Source: Armatimonadota bacterium (GTDB taxonomy: Bacteria > Sysuimicrobiota > Sysuimicrobiia > Sysuimicrobiales > Humicultoraceae). From it: DNA of 64,000 bases. Of this stretch, positions 8,185-17,110 are shown in pieces. Every line of letters begins with the position of its first letter. Within the stretch, counting starts at the first letter, position 1. The DNA lies in the NCBI GenBank assembly GCA_016869025.1, contig VGFA01000003.1, positions 184,612 to 248,611 on the forward strand, written 5' to 3'. The translations under genes and the position numbers were made by a program. The notes beneath the pieces are model-generated. The model made no database searches, was not told the DNA's origin, and was given only the letters and a program-made list of their open reading frames with translations.

Positions 8185-9921
8185 ATGAGCAGCCAATCTG
8201 GCACGCCTGCCAGAGAGCGGCGCGTCAGCCCCAACTTCATCACGGAGATCATTGACGGTGATCTCGGGCAGGGACGCGTCGCAGAGGTCATCACCCGGTT
8301 CCCGCCCGAGCCCAACGGCTATCTCCACATCGGGCACGCGAAGTCGATCTGCCTCAACTTCGGGCTCGCGCTGGACTACGGCGGCGAGTGCAACCTGCGC
8401 TTCGACGACACCAACCCCGAGACCGAGGACATCGAGTACGTCGAGGCGATCAAGCGCGATGTGCAGTGGATGGGCTTCCGGTGGACGAGGGAGCTCTACG
8501 CCTCGGACTACTTCGAGCGCCTCCACGAGATGGCGGTGCAGCTCATCCGGGATGGCGCGGCCTACGTGGACAGCCTGAGCGACGAGGAGATCGGCGCATA
8601 CCGGGGCACCGTGAACGAGCCCGGCAGGCCGAGCCCCTACCGCGATCGAAGCGTGGCGGAGAACCTGCTTCTCTTCGAGCGCATGCGCCAAGGTGAGTTT
8701 CCAGATGGGGCGCACGTGCTGAGGGCCAAGATCGACCTTTCTAGCCCGAACATGAAGATGCGCGATCCCGTACTCTACCGCATCGTCCACGCCGCGCACT
8801 ACCGCAGGGGGCGGACGTGGTGCATATACCCCCTCTATGACTTCGCGCACCCGCTCTCAGACGCCCTGGAGGGCATCTCGCACAGCATCTGCACGCTCGA
8901 GTTCGAGAACAACCGCGCGATCTACGACTGGCTCCTGGAGAACCTCCGGGGCAAGTGTGGCCTGCCCGAGCTGCACCGCCCGCACCAGTACGAGTTCGCC
9001 CGGCTCAACCTGGACTACACTGTGCTCTCGAAGCGTAAGCTGATACGGCTGGTGGAAGCAGGGCACGTGAAGGGGTGGGACGACCCGCGCATGCCCACGA
9101 TCTCGGGGCTGCGGCGGCGGGGGGTCACCGCATCCGCGATCCGGGAGTTCGCCAACCGAATCGGCGTGGCCAAGGCGAACAGCCGCGTGGACGTCGCGAT
9201 CTTCGAGTCGGCCGTGCGCGACGACCTCAACTACGAGGCGCCGCGTGTGCTCGCGGTCTCGAGACCCCTCAAGGTCACGATCACCAACTTCCCGGCAGGG
9301 GAGGTCCGATACCTCGATGCTCCCTACTGGCCGCACGACGTCCCAAGAGAGGGATCGAGGAAGGTGCCGTTCTCGAGAGACCTCTACATCGAGCGCGACG
9401 ACTTCATGGAAGATCCGCCCAAGGGGTTCCACCGGCTGGTCCCAGGCGGCGTGGTGCGCCTGCGGCATGCCTATGTGCTACGGTGCGAGGAGGTACTGCG
9501 CGACGCCTCCGGCGGGATTGCCGAGCTTCGGTGCACATACGACCCTGACACATTGGGCAGGCAACCCGGGGGCAGCCGGGTTCGCGGCACCATTCACTGG
9601 GTGTCGGTACCGCACGCGGTGAGGATCGAGGTGCGCCTGTACGATCGGCTGTTCCGCGTGCCTGACCCCGAGGCGGCCGGGGGCGAGTTTGCGGAGCATC
9701 TGAACCCCGAATCGCTGACCGTTGCCCACGGCTACATCGAGCCCAGCGTCCTGACAGACCCCGCAGACACGCGGTATCAGTTCGAGCGTCTGGGCTACTT
9801 CTGGCAGGACCCGGTCGACTCCGGACCCGGGCACATGGTCTTCAACCGCATCGTGGCGCTGCGCGACTCCTGGGCGAAGGCAAGGGAGAGGCTCGGGGCA
9901 GGACAAGGGCGCTCGGGCTAG
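8185..9921 (+). CDS. glnS: Glutaminyl-tRNA synthetase GlnRS
   Basis: A 578-residue class I synthetase, normal length for bacterial GlnRS. The N-terminal region reads [11 protein letters not shown]. The HIGH motif is in [14 protein letters not shown], the KMSKS-like loop is VLSKRKL, and the C-terminal beta-barrel anticodon-binding domain includes [16 protein letters not shown]. It attaches glutamine to tRNA-Gln directly, avoiding the GluRS plus GatCAB route. The start ATG follows AGGAG. The gene is divergent from tRNA-Gln; its stop overlaps the convergent gene at 9918. GlnRS is patchy outside Proteobacteria and Deinococcus, so horizontal origin is plausible. Confidence 0.97.
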   Translation: MSSQSGTPARERRVSPNFITEIIDGDLGQGRVAEVITRFPPEPNGYLHIGHAKSICLNFGLALDYGGECNLRFDDTNPETEDIEYVEAIKRDVQWMGFRWTRELYASDYFERLHEMAVQLIRDGAAYVDSLSDEEIGAYRGTVNEPGRPSPYRDRSVAENLLLFERMRQGEFPDGAHVLRAKIDLSSPNMKMRDPVLYRIVHAAHYRRGRTWCIYPLYDFAHPLSDALEGISHSICTLEFENNRAIYDWLLENLRGKCGLPELHRPHQYEFARLNLDYTVLSKRKLIRLVEAGHVKGWDDPRMPTISGLRRRGVTASAIREFANRIGVAKANSRVDVAIFESAVRDDLNYEAPRVLAVSRPLKVTITNFPAGEVRYLDAPYWPHDVPREGSRKVPFSRDLYIERDDFMEDPPKGFHRLVPGGVVRLRHAYVLRCEEVLRDASGGIAELRCTYDPDTLGRQPGGSRVRGTIHWVSVPHAVRIEVRLYDRLFRVPDPEAAGGEFAEHLNPESLTVAHGYIEPSVLTDPADTRYQFERLGYFWQDPVDSGPGHMVFNRIVALRDSWAKARERLGAGQGRSG

Positions 9922-10376
9922 CCCTCAAGACCCAGGCGGCGCCGGCACGCCTGGATGAACCCCATCCACACGTCATCGAGATCCCAGAACCGCCTGGCGT
10001 GCGCGTCGGCCTGCTGCGCGGTCCAGCCGAGGCGGGCCTGCCCGTACAATGCAACGAAGCTCGATACTCGGTAGTTGGCAGCGCAGTGGACGAACGTCCT
10101 CCTGGCGCGGCAGCGGTCCATCAGGACCAGGAACTGCAGGAACTCCTCAACCGCGGGGGCATCGAATTTGACGGGGATCGCATGGTACTCCAGCCCGAGC
10201 GCCTGGACCAGGCCGGCCTCGTCCGGAAGGCAGTACCTGGGATCGAGGAGGCCAAGGTTCACCACCACCTCGTAGCCGGATGCGGCCACCTCGCGCAGCT
10301 GATCCTCGGTCGGCTGGCCTGCGGTGCCCAGCCGGTTGTCAACCTGAACGAAGTTCTTGATCTGCTCGATCGCCAT
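9918..10376 (-). CDS. Protein tyrosine phosphatase-like protein (DUF442/beta-lactamase hydrolase-like type)
   Basis: A 152-residue protein starting at the ATG 10376 ([22 protein letters not shown]). The frame extends upstream, but that stretch overlaps other remnants. [12 protein letters not shown] followed by a conserved-looking core and [17 protein letters not shown] gives the HCxxxxR phosphatase signature (His-Cys-Ala-Ala-Asn-Tyr-Arg). The substrate is unknown. Its stop overlaps the glnS stop on the opposite strand. Confidence 0.8.
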   Translation of the reverse strand: MAIEQIKNFVQVDNRLGTAGQPTEDQLREVAASGYEVVVNLGLLDPRYCLPDEAGLVQALGLEYHAIPVKFDAPAVEEFLQFLVLMDRCRARRTFVHCAANYRVSSFVALYGQARLGWTAQQADAHARRFWDLDDVWMGFIQACRRRLGLEG

Positions 10377-10396
10377 CTTCCGCCCGATGCTCCCGG

Positions 10397-10568
10397 CTAC
10401 TCGTACACCTTCTCCTCGGTTCGGTCCGCCTCCACCGCGTCGGCCTCGACATCCCTCTGGGCGGCGGGAAGTCCCAGCTCCCTGAAATACTCGTGCTGGA
10501 TGACCAGGTTCATGATCTCGTTTGTACCGGTCCATATCATCGCCAGGCGCGTGTCGCGCAGCTTCTGT
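10397..10568 (-). pseudogene. C-terminal remnant of an acyl-CoA dehydrogenase
   Basis: Directly after the gltX stop, in another frame, the minus strand encodes [20 protein letters not shown], then [10 protein letters not shown], ending at a TAG at 10399-10397. The [14 protein letters not shown] pattern is the hallmark near the C-terminus of acyl-CoA dehydrogenases. The N-terminal 300 or so residues are absent; gltX occupies their place. The open frame continues into gltX only because of the high GC content. A gene was probably lost or truncated here by deletion. Confidence 0.7.
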
Positions 10569-12056
10569 TCAGACCCCTGCGCGTCCGTCTCCCGCCGCCA
10601 GCGCTGCGGCGCGACGCAGCCGTTCCAGCACACGCTCTGCTCCCAGGACTTCCATGAGCTCGAAGAGGCCTGGGCCCGCGGTCTTCCCTGTGAGAGCCAC
10701 ACGCGCGGGATGCACGAGGGCTCGGGCTTCCACACCCGCATCCGCGCAGACCCTGCGGAGCACCGCCTCGATCGCCCCGCGGTCAAACGCTTCCAGACCT
10801 TCCAACCCCGCTGCCAGCGCCTCAAGGAGCGTGGCCGAAGCGGGTTGCAGGTGCCGTGACGCGGCCTCGGGATCGTATACGGGGTCGCGGAAGAAGAAGT
10901 CGCCGTAGACCATGACGTCGCCGCCGGTCTTCAGGCGGTCCCCCACCACCTCGATCACCCGCTCCAGGTATCGCCGCTGCGCCGGTGTCATCTCCCCCGC
11001 AAGCAGCCCTTCCCGCTCCAAAATGCGGGCGCACATCCCCACGACGCGCCCTCGGTCGCTCTCGAGGAGCCCCCGCATGTACACCCCGTTCAGCCAGGTG
11101 AGCTTGTCGAGATCGAAGATCGGCGACGCGCGGCCGACATCCTCAAGGCGGAATCCCCCAATCAGCTCTTCCAGTGCGTACACCTCGCGCTCGGCCCCGG
11201 GATGCCAGGCCATGAGCGCGAAGAAGTTAAGGATCGCCTCGGGCAGGAAGCCCTGGCCACGGTACTCGCGTACGGCGGTGTCGCCGTGGCGCTTGCTGAG
11301 CTTCTTGCGGTCCGCGCCCAGGATAGTGGGCAGATGGGCCACGGCGGGCGGCGTCCAGCCGAGCGCCCGATACATGACGAGCTGTTTGGGCGTGTTCGAG
11401 AGATGCTCGCTACCTCTGATCACGTGCGTGATCTGCATCAGGTGATCGTCCACCACGTTGGCGAAGTTGTACAACGGCGTGCCGTCCGATCGGACGATGA
11501 TGTAGTCGTCCAGGTGCTCCGGCTCAAAGACCACTCGGCCGCGCACCAGGTCGTCCACAACGATGGGGTCGTGACCTCCGGTCACACGCAGTCGGAGCGA
11601 GGGGCGCACCCCGGCGGCCTCCAGGACCGCGCGGTCCGCGCTGCTGCGATCGCGGCAGCGGCCCGAGTAGCGGTGCGACCGCCCGGATGCGGCCGCCTGC
11701 TGACGCTCGGCCTCAAGCTCATCGGTGGAGCAGTAGCATGGGTAGGCCGCTCCGCGGTCGAGCAGCTCCTGCGCGTAGCGCGCGTAGATGCCGCCGCGCT
11801 CGGTCTGCCGGTAGGGACCGAAAGGCCCGCCCATATCAGGCCCCTCGTCCCACTTGATTCCCAACCAGTCGAAGTCCTCGAAGATCGAGTTCTCGTACTC
11901 CTGGGTAGAGCGCGTACGGTCGGTATCCTCCACCCTCAGGATGAACTGCCCGCCGCAGTGGCGGGCGTGCAGCCAGTTGAAGAAGGCCATCCAGGCCCCG
12001 CCCATGTGCAGGTACCCGGTGGGCGATGGCGCGTAGCGCGTGCGGACCTGGGGCAT
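10569..12056 (-). CDS. gltX: Glutamyl-tRNA synthetase GluRS
   Basis: A 495-residue class I synthetase. It starts [20 protein letters not shown], the HIGH region (here HMGG), and has [12 protein letters not shown] as the KMSKS loop. A Cys-rich insert, CYCSTDELE followed by HRYSGRCRD, resembles the zinc site of many bacterial GluRS. An all-helical anticodon-binding C-terminal domain follows. Because GlnRS is also present, this enzyme may be a discriminating form that charges only tRNA-Glu, but that cannot be decided from sequence reading. It ends against the acyl-CoA dehydrogenase remnant. Confidence 0.96.
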   Translation of the reverse strand: MPQVRTRYAPSPTGYLHMGGAWMAFFNWLHARHCGGQFILRVEDTDRTRSTQEYENSIFEDFDWLGIKWDEGPDMGGPFGPYRQTERGGIYARYAQELLDRGAAYPCYCSTDELEAERQQAAASGRSHRYSGRCRDRSSADRAVLEAAGVRPSLRLRVTGGHDPIVVDDLVRGRVVFEPEHLDDYIIVRSDGTPLYNFANVVDDHLMQITHVIRGSEHLSNTPKQLVMYRALGWTPPAVAHLPTILGADRKKLSKRHGDTAVREYRGQGFLPEAILNFFALMAWHPGAEREVYALEELIGGFRLEDVGRASPIFDLDKLTWLNGVYMRGLLESDRGRVVGMCARILEREGLLAGEMTPAQRRYLERVIEVVGDRLKTGGDVMVYGDFFFRDPVYDPEAASRHLQPASATLLEALAAGLEGLEAFDRGAIEAVLRRVCADAGVEARALVHPARVALTGKTAGPGLFELMEVLGAERVLERLRRAAALAAGDGRAGV

Positions 12057-12063
12057 GCCGGAA

Positions 12064-13017
12064 TCAGACGAACAGCAAACTGACGGACTGGTTCAGGTGG
12101 ATGCGGCGGATCGCCTCCGCCAGCAGAGGCGCCGCCGAGAGCAGGGTGACCTTTGCGGGCGGCCCACCTGCGGGGAACGGGATCGTGTTCGTGACGATCA
12201 CCTCGCGGATCTCGGGGCGGGACAGGCGATCAAACGCAGGACCCGCGAATACCGGGTGCGTCGCGCAGACGTAGATCTCGGGCACGCAGCCCTGCGCGAG
12301 CAGCACGTCCATGGCCCGGTCCACGGTCCCGGCGGTATCAATGATGTCCTCTATGAGTATTGGCGTCCGCCCCTGGACTTCACCCACAACCTGTATCGGC
12401 TCCTTGGCATCGGTACCCACGCGCCGTTGAAAGATCACAGCCAGGGGCATGTCCAGCCGGTCTGCGAGTTGCTTGCTGCGGCGCACCGCGCCGTCGTCCG
12501 GCGCCACCACCACGCCGTTGGTCAGGCCCTTGCGAGCCAGGTAGTCCGAGAACAGGGGAAGCGCACGCAGATGGTCCACCGGAATGGTGAAGAAGCCCTC
12601 GATCTGCCCTGCATGCAGGTCTACCGTCAGGACGCGGTTCACGCCGGCCGTCGTAAGCAGATCCGCCACGAGCCGCCCGGTAATCGGCTCACGCGGTGCG
12701 TCCTTCTTGTCCTTCCGGCCGTAGCCGTAGTAGGGAATCACGGCCGTGATGCGCCCGGCCGAGGCGCGTCGGAGCGCGTCCACCATGATCAGGAGCTCCA
12801 TCAGGTGCTCGTTGACCGGGTGGCAGGTGGATTGAACCACGAATGCGTCCTCGCCGCGCGCGTTCTCCTCGAAGCGGCAGTAGACCTCTCCGTCGGCGAA
12901 GCGCGCCAACGTCACCTGACCCTGGGGGATAGCCAGGTAGTCGGCGATCTCCCGGGCCAGGGTGGGTACCGAGCTGCCGCAGAAGAGCTTTAGCTTCCCG
13001 TAGTCGGTAGCATCCAC
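12064..13017 (-). CDS. prs: Ribose-phosphate pyrophosphokinase (PRPP synthase)
   Basis: 317 residues, a class I PRPP synthetase. The start is GTG at 13017, giving DATDYGKLKLFCGSS. Visible motifs are FADGEVYCRFEENARGED, IPYYGYGRKDKKDAPREP, DLHAGQIEGFF, VVAPDDGAVRR and the PRPP-binding loop LIEDIIDTAGTV. It makes PRPP from ribose 5-phosphate and ATP for nucleotide, histidine and tryptophan synthesis. It lies between gltX and spoVS with short spacers. Confidence 0.97.
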   Translation of the reverse strand: MDATDYGKLKLFCGSSVPTLAREIADYLAIPQGQVTLARFADGEVYCRFEENARGEDAFVVQSTCHPVNEHLMELLIMVDALRRASAGRITAVIPYYGYGRKDKKDAPREPITGRLVADLLTTAGVNRVLTVDLHAGQIEGFFTIPVDHLRALPLFSDYLARKGLTNGVVVAPDDGAVRRSKQLADRLDMPLAVIFQRRVGTDAKEPIQVVGEVQGRTPILIEDIIDTAGTVDRAMDVLLAQGCVPEIYVCATHPVFAGPAFDRLSRPEIREVIVTNTIPFPAGGPPAKVTLLSAAPLLAEAIRRIHLNQSVSLLFV

Positions 13018-13026
13018 TGGTGCTGG

Positions 13027-13290
13027 CTACCGCGGCACAATGAGGAACTTGATCGCGGTCCGCTCCTCCCCGTCTATCTCGACCTTGACAAATGCCGGGA
13101 TGGCCACGAGGTCTATCCCGTTAGGCGCTACGTATCCCCGGGAGATCGCGATCGCCTTGACCGCCTGGTTCACAGCGCCGGCGCCTATGGCCTGTATCTC
13201 GACCGAGCCCTTCTCCCGCACAACTGCGGCCACTGCCCCTGCCACTGCCTTCGGCTTGGAGTCCGCGGAGACCTTGAGCACCTCCGTCAT
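13027..13290 (-). CDS. spoVS: Stage V sporulation protein S (SpoVS) family
   Basis: An 87-residue protein of the small Alba-like SpoVS family, nearly colinear with known members: MTEVLKVSADSKPKAVAGA, GSVEIQAIGAGAVNQAVKA, IAISRGYVAPNGIDLV and the closing IKFLIVPR. In Bacillus it affects spore coat assembly, but homologues are widespread in non-sporulating bacteria and may bind nucleic acid. The ribosome-binding site GAGGAGG sits upstream. A hairpin at 13364-13382 separates it from csaB. Confidence 0.93.
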   Translation of the reverse strand: MTEVLKVSADSKPKAVAGAVAAVVREKGSVEIQAIGAGAVNQAVKAIAISRGYVAPNGIDLVAIPAFVKVEIDGEERTAIKFLIVPR

Positions 13291-13363
13291 GGTGGCGGCG
13301 CCTCCTCGAATGCGGCGATGACAAGCGTGTGTCGTAGTCGGTATCCGGAGGGCTATTCCGTTC

Positions 13364-13382
13364 GCAGGAGCGGAACTCCTGC
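13364..13382 (-). terminator. Hairpin downstream of csaB
   Basis: A perfect 7-bp stem, GCAGGAG pairing with CTCCTGC around a 5-base loop, lies between the csaB stop and spoVS. No U-run follows, so it may be an mRNA 3'-end stabiliser or a weak terminator. Confidence 0.4.
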
Positions 13383-13392
13383 CGGAACCGGA

Positions 13393-14484
13393 TCACGCTG
13401 AAGGCGCCAGCAACCTCACAACACCGGCGATTCCGGATGCGGCCGCTTCCTTGAGGGCAGGAACGGCCGACCGCAGCCGGGCGCGCGCAACTGCGCGGGA
13501 CTGCCAGGCATCGGCAAGCGCTCCTTCGAGTATCTCCTCGGAGGCACCCGGGGGCAGGGGGTCGGGCAGGCCCGTCCCTGACGCGAACGCGGCCACCTTG
13601 GGATCGTAGCCAAGGGCCACCGATGGCACGGCCTGGATCGTCGCGAATATAAGGGCGTGCAGGCGAACGCCCAACACCAGGTCCATCGCACCCACCAGCC
13701 CCAGCAGGTCCTGGGGGGTCGCGGCCTGCACGACGCGGCCGCCGGTGGCCGCGGCGACGGCCTGGCCTATTTCCAGATCGCGAACCCGGTCAAACGGGAA
13801 TACCGCAACGTGCGCGCCGTGAGCCGCTGCGAAGTGCCGTACAGCCCTGCTCATGGCCGAGACCTCAGTCAGGCCCTTCCACGGGCGCACCGCAACTCCC
13901 AGGCGCGGGGCAGAGGCGCCCAGCCCGACTCGGGCGAGCAGCTCCTCCGCACGCTCGGGCGTGGACGGGATCAACAGCGCGGCCAGGTCTGCTCCGACCT
14001 CTATCGGGCGGACCACTCCCATCGCCCGGAGTGCGCGGGCAGATGCCGCGTCACGCACGTTGATCGCCTGCGCGCGGTTGAACGCCGCCGCAGCCAGCCG
14101 CCCCACCCACCGCCTGCGGACCGGCCCGACCCCCTGCCCGACCACCGCGAACGGCACTCGACGCGCGGACGCCGCCAGCATGGTGCCGATGTAATACAGG
14201 GCGCTACGCGCGCTGGTCACGTCCTGAACCAGGGATCCGCCTCCGCTGATCAGCAGGCGCGCACCGGCAAGCGCCTGCCACACTGCCCCCGGGGAGCGCG
14301 GATGGGCCTCCACCCCGTGCAGCGCCGCCGTCTCCGCCGGATCGGCGGAGAGCACCACCAGCCGCGGGTCTGCCCCAGATACGCGCAGCCCGGCGATCAG
14401 CCCGGCGAGGACGGCCTCGTCGCCCAGGTTCCCGAAGCCGTAGTACCCGCTTACTAGGACCGGACCGGTCGCCGCGACAGCCAG
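13393..14484 (-). CDS. csaB: Polysaccharide pyruvyl transferase CsaB
   Basis: The N-terminus VLVSGYYGFGNLGDEAVLAG, followed by LISGGGSLVQDVTS and the C-terminal GVRLHALIFATIQAVPSVAL, defines the CsaB family. It transfers pyruvate to secondary cell-wall polysaccharide so that SLH-domain surface proteins can anchor. The start is unclear. No ATG, GTG or TTG lies between the family-type N-terminus and far upstream; a CTG at 14484 is the nearest candidate, and the true start overlaps the end of the DUF5693 gene. Coupled translation from that gene is likely. The two genes are often adjacent. Confidence 0.88.
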   Translation of the reverse strand: MAVAATGPVLVSGYYGFGNLGDEAVLAGLIAGLRVSGADPRLVVLSADPAETAALHGVEAHPRSPGAVWQALAGARLLISGGGSLVQDVTSARSALYYIGTMLAASARRVPFAVVGQGVGPVRRRWVGRLAAAAFNRAQAINVRDAASARALRAMGVVRPIEVGADLAALLIPSTPERAEELLARVGLGASAPRLGVAVRPWKGLTEVSAMSRAVRHFAAAHGAHVAVFPFDRVRDLEIGQAVAAATGGRVVQAATPQDLLGLVGAMDLVLGVRLHALIFATIQAVPSVALGYDPKVAAFASGTGLPDPLPPGASEEILEGALADAWQSRAVARARLRSAVPALKEAAASGIAGVVRLLAPSA

Positions 14485-16424
14485 AGGAGCACCATGACCG
14501 CGGGGACTGCGAGGGCCGCGCCCAGGAGGAGCGCGTTCCCGGTCCGCCACGCAGTGTAGACCAGAGGGGTGTGCAGGTGGGAGAACGAGTTGATCGCACC
14601 AGCGGTGCCGATTGTGCCCGCGAGCGCGAACGCCAGCGCGACACGTCGCCATCCCAGCGAGGCCGCGACACCGGCAACTACCAGCGCCGGGTAACCGATC
14701 AGGAACTCCTTTGTGCGCGGGCGGGCCACGAGCAGGTTCTCCAGCACCGTGCGCAGGTTCTGCTCGGCTCCTGCAAGGGGCAGACCTATGTTGCCTGTCC
14801 GCGCCAGCAGCATGACACCTCCCATGGCGGCCAGTAGCACGACCAGCGCCGCGCCTAGCCGGAGCGGTTGAGCCATCCAGTCGTCCATCTCTTGAAGGGT
14901 TGTGCGCCAGTCGCCCTCCCGCGGCCGATCGAACGCCAGCATCAGGGCCACCAGCACGACCGGCACCACGTGCGCTGCCTTCACCCCCAGGAAGGTAGAG
15001 AAGGCCAGCATGAACTCCCACTTGCTGAGCAGCGCGGCCACGAAGACGCCGGTTACGGCCGCCACAGCGGCAGCGCGAACGAGAGTAAGCCATCCCTCGG
15101 CAACGGCATCGGCGCCCGACTTCCCGGAGCGGGGCAGTGCCCACACGGTCGCGCCGGCAGCACCTGTCATTGCGGTAGCCAGCGCCAGCACCTGCCTCCA
15201 CAACGCGTCAAACCTGGTCAGCCCGGCCAGTACGCTCAGCAGCACGGCTGCGCTCAGAACAAAACCGTAGGCGCCACCAGGAACACGGATGCCGAGCACA
15301 CGCGCCAGGTCGTCGGAGACCAGCAGGCCCAGAGCAGCAGCCCCAAGCGCCGCCACCCAGATCAGCGGAGCCGGCACCTCCAGGGGCGGAAGCGGCCGCG
15401 CCCGGCTGGGGGTCAGGCCCAGCGCTCGCAACTCCCGGGCGACCGTCTCGACCATATCCAGATTGATCTCCAGCGCGGGCACCCCAGCGGGCGTCGAGAG
15501 CAGCGGCCGGATGTACAGCAGCCGGATGTTGCGCTCCGCCGCCGCGCGCACGAACTTGTCTACCGCCTCACCAGGCCGCAGCACCAGCAGCTCTTCCGGG
15601 GTGATGCTGAAGACGCGGATCACCGACGGCCGCATCAGGGCGGTGAGGCGGTCCTCGCCCTTCTGCTTCCGGCGCGCCGTGAACACCTCGATCCGGCCGT
15701 AGCGGACTCCGGCCTGCTGGTAGGCGGCCGCGGCTTCGGTAAGCAGCCCTTCGTAACCCTGGACTTCGGTGAGCGCGAAGATCAGTATCGGCGAGGCCGT
15801 CGTTGCCGCGTAGCTCTCGACCATCGCGCCCAGGCTCTCGGGAGTCAGCCCGCGGAAGTTGCGCGGGCGCAGCACAACCTCCAAACCTGCCGCCCGGTGT
15901 GCAGCGGCGTCCGAAGGCCGGAATCCCAGACCCAGCTCCTCGAGGTCCGGCACCGTGCCCAGGACCTCTACCGCGCCTCCGAGCGCCCGCACCCTGTCCG
16001 GGCCCAGCAGCGCGGTGAGGCGCTCGGAGACAAACGCCAGCGCGTCCGGCGACCCCGAAACGTAGACCGCGTCCGCACGCAGCGCGCCCCTGGCCTGCAG
16101 GCCGGCGAAGGGCTCACGCAATGCGGCCAGCCGTCCTGTGGACGTGAGCGAGCCGCCGCCGGCGTAGCTGACCGCGCCCTCCTCGGCGAGACGCTTGAGC
16201 GTGTTGTCGCCAAGCGCCACCGAGACCGCGCCGCGCCGCCCGAGGTCGGCCATCACCGAGGAAACCGGGCGTCCCTCGCGCCGGATCAACGCCACCCAAT
16301 CGTCGCCGTCCAGCACGATCTCGACCGCGCGGTACCGGGATTCAAGGCGGTGGCGCGCGGCCAGCACGGCCGCGGAGGCCACCAGACCGAGCACGACCAT
16401 CCAGACCAGAATGCGCCGCGTCAC
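14454..16424 (-). CDS. DUF5693 family membrane protein
   Basis: A 656-residue protein with one N-terminal membrane segment, a large extracytoplasmic part and a C-terminal polytopic region of around eight or more hydrophobic segments from about residue 360. It starts with GTG overlapping the DUF2993 stop as GTGA. Its soluble part (VMADLGRRGAVSVALGDN; ESYAATTASPILIFALTEV; ALEINLDMVETVARELRALG) resembles the DUF5693 family commonly found beside csaB. The function is not established. Context suggests a role in export or decoration of the cell-wall polysaccharide. Confidence 0.8.
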   Translation of the reverse strand: MTRRILVWMVVLGLVASAAVLAARHRLESRYRAVEIVLDGDDWVALIRREGRPVSSVMADLGRRGAVSVALGDNTLKRLAEEGAVSYAGGGSLTSTGRLAALREPFAGLQARGALRADAVYVSGSPDALAFVSERLTALLGPDRVRALGGAVEVLGTVPDLEELGLGFRPSDAAAHRAAGLEVVLRPRNFRGLTPESLGAMVESYAATTASPILIFALTEVQGYEGLLTEAAAAYQQAGVRYGRIEVFTARRKQKGEDRLTALMRPSVIRVFSITPEELLVLRPGEAVDKFVRAAAERNIRLLYIRPLLSTPAGVPALEINLDMVETVARELRALGLTPSRARPLPPLEVPAPLIWVAALGAAALGLLVSDDLARVLGIRVPGGAYGFVLSAAVLLSVLAGLTRFDALWRQVLALATAMTGAAGATVWALPRSGKSGADAVAEGWLTLVRAAAVAAVTGVFVAALLSKWEFMLAFSTFLGVKAAHVVPVVLVALMLAFDRPREGDWRTTLQEMDDWMAQPLRLGAALVVLLAAMGGVMLLARTGNIGLPLAGAEQNLRTVLENLLVARPRTKEFLIGYPALVVAGVAASLGWRRVALAFALAGTIGTAGAINSFSHLHTPLVYTAWRTGNALLLGAALAVPAVMVLLWLSRRPVRS

Positions 16425-17110
16425 CGCAGGACCCCCACCACTTGCGCGGATACGACAATCCGGCCCGGCTCCGAGACCACCCGCTCAATCCGAACGGGCA
16501 CGGGCAGGCCGTTCAGCGACAGGATGGGTTGCGAAGCCAGGATCAGCACGGCGTTGGCGAGCATCGGAGGCAGTTCCTCTCCCTTGACTACCAGGGACGT
16601 CACGCGGAAGTGGAGCTCGGTCCCGGAGACCGCGTAGAACTGTCCGCGGATCCTCGCGGGTCCTCCGAACGGACCGGCGTGCACCATCCCGGTCGCGGTG
16701 ACCCCATCGGCGTCAATCGTAACCGCAGGGTCGGCAATACCGTGGGCTGCCAGCAGGCGCTCCAGATCCGGCGGGCCAATCTCGAGTTCTGCGCTGCCGG
16801 ATTCAACGCTGCGGACCGCCGCTCCGCCCTGGCCCGGCCCTGCCATCTCGACGCCCGCCAATCTGGCGCGGAACCGGCGGGCAGAGGCCTTGCCCAGGGG
16901 CAGGTCTCGCACTTCAATCTCGAGGCGGTCTACGTGCCCACGCGCGAGCGACAACGCCGTTGTGCGTGCCTTCACCTTCAGTTGGCCCGGGCTGGATATC
17001 TGAGCGCGGATCGAGGCGGCCAGTTGGTGCTGAACTAGGGACGACGGCACCCACCACCAGAGCGCCGCAAGCGCGGCGATCCCGACCAGCAACCACACGG
17101 CCCGGCGCAT
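16421..17110 (-). CDS. DUF2993/LmeA-like lipid-binding periplasmic protein
   Basis: A 229-residue protein with an N-terminal signal anchor (WLLVGIAALAALWWWVPSSL) and a beta-rich region with repeated LEIEVRDLPLGKASARRF-like strands, the DUF2993 pattern also seen in LmeA. Members are thought to bind phospholipids outside the membrane; the role here is unproved. Its start overlaps the prfB stop as TGATG and its end overlaps the DUF5693 gene, so the three are probably co-transcribed with csaB. Confidence 0.75.
   Translation of the reverse strand: MRRAVWLLVGIAALAALWWWVPSSLVQHQLAASIRAQISSPGQLKVKARTTALSLARGHVDRLEIEVRDLPLGKASARRFRARLAGVEMAGPGQGGAAVRSVESGSAELEIGPPDLERLLAAHGIADPAVTIDADGVTATGMVHAGPFGGPARIRGQFYAVSGTELHFRVTSLVVKGEELPPMLANAVLILASQPILSLNGLPVPVRIERVVSEPGRIVVSAQVVGVLR

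Noticed and set aside
10569..10825. In-frame N-terminal continuation of the acyl-CoA dehydrogenase remnant into gltX
   Set aside because: This part is an alternative frame of gltX with no similarity to acyl-CoA dehydrogenase; only the part after the gltX stop is recognisable.
14485..15201. N-terminal extension of the csaB frame to about 600 residues
   Set aside because: The extra residues are Arg/Gly-rich shadow of the DUF5693 gene and do not resemble CsaB.
14868..16637. 589-residue open frame on the plus strand
   Set aside because: Antisense to the DUF5693 and DUF2993 genes, with low-complexity composition typical of GC-rich shadow frames.
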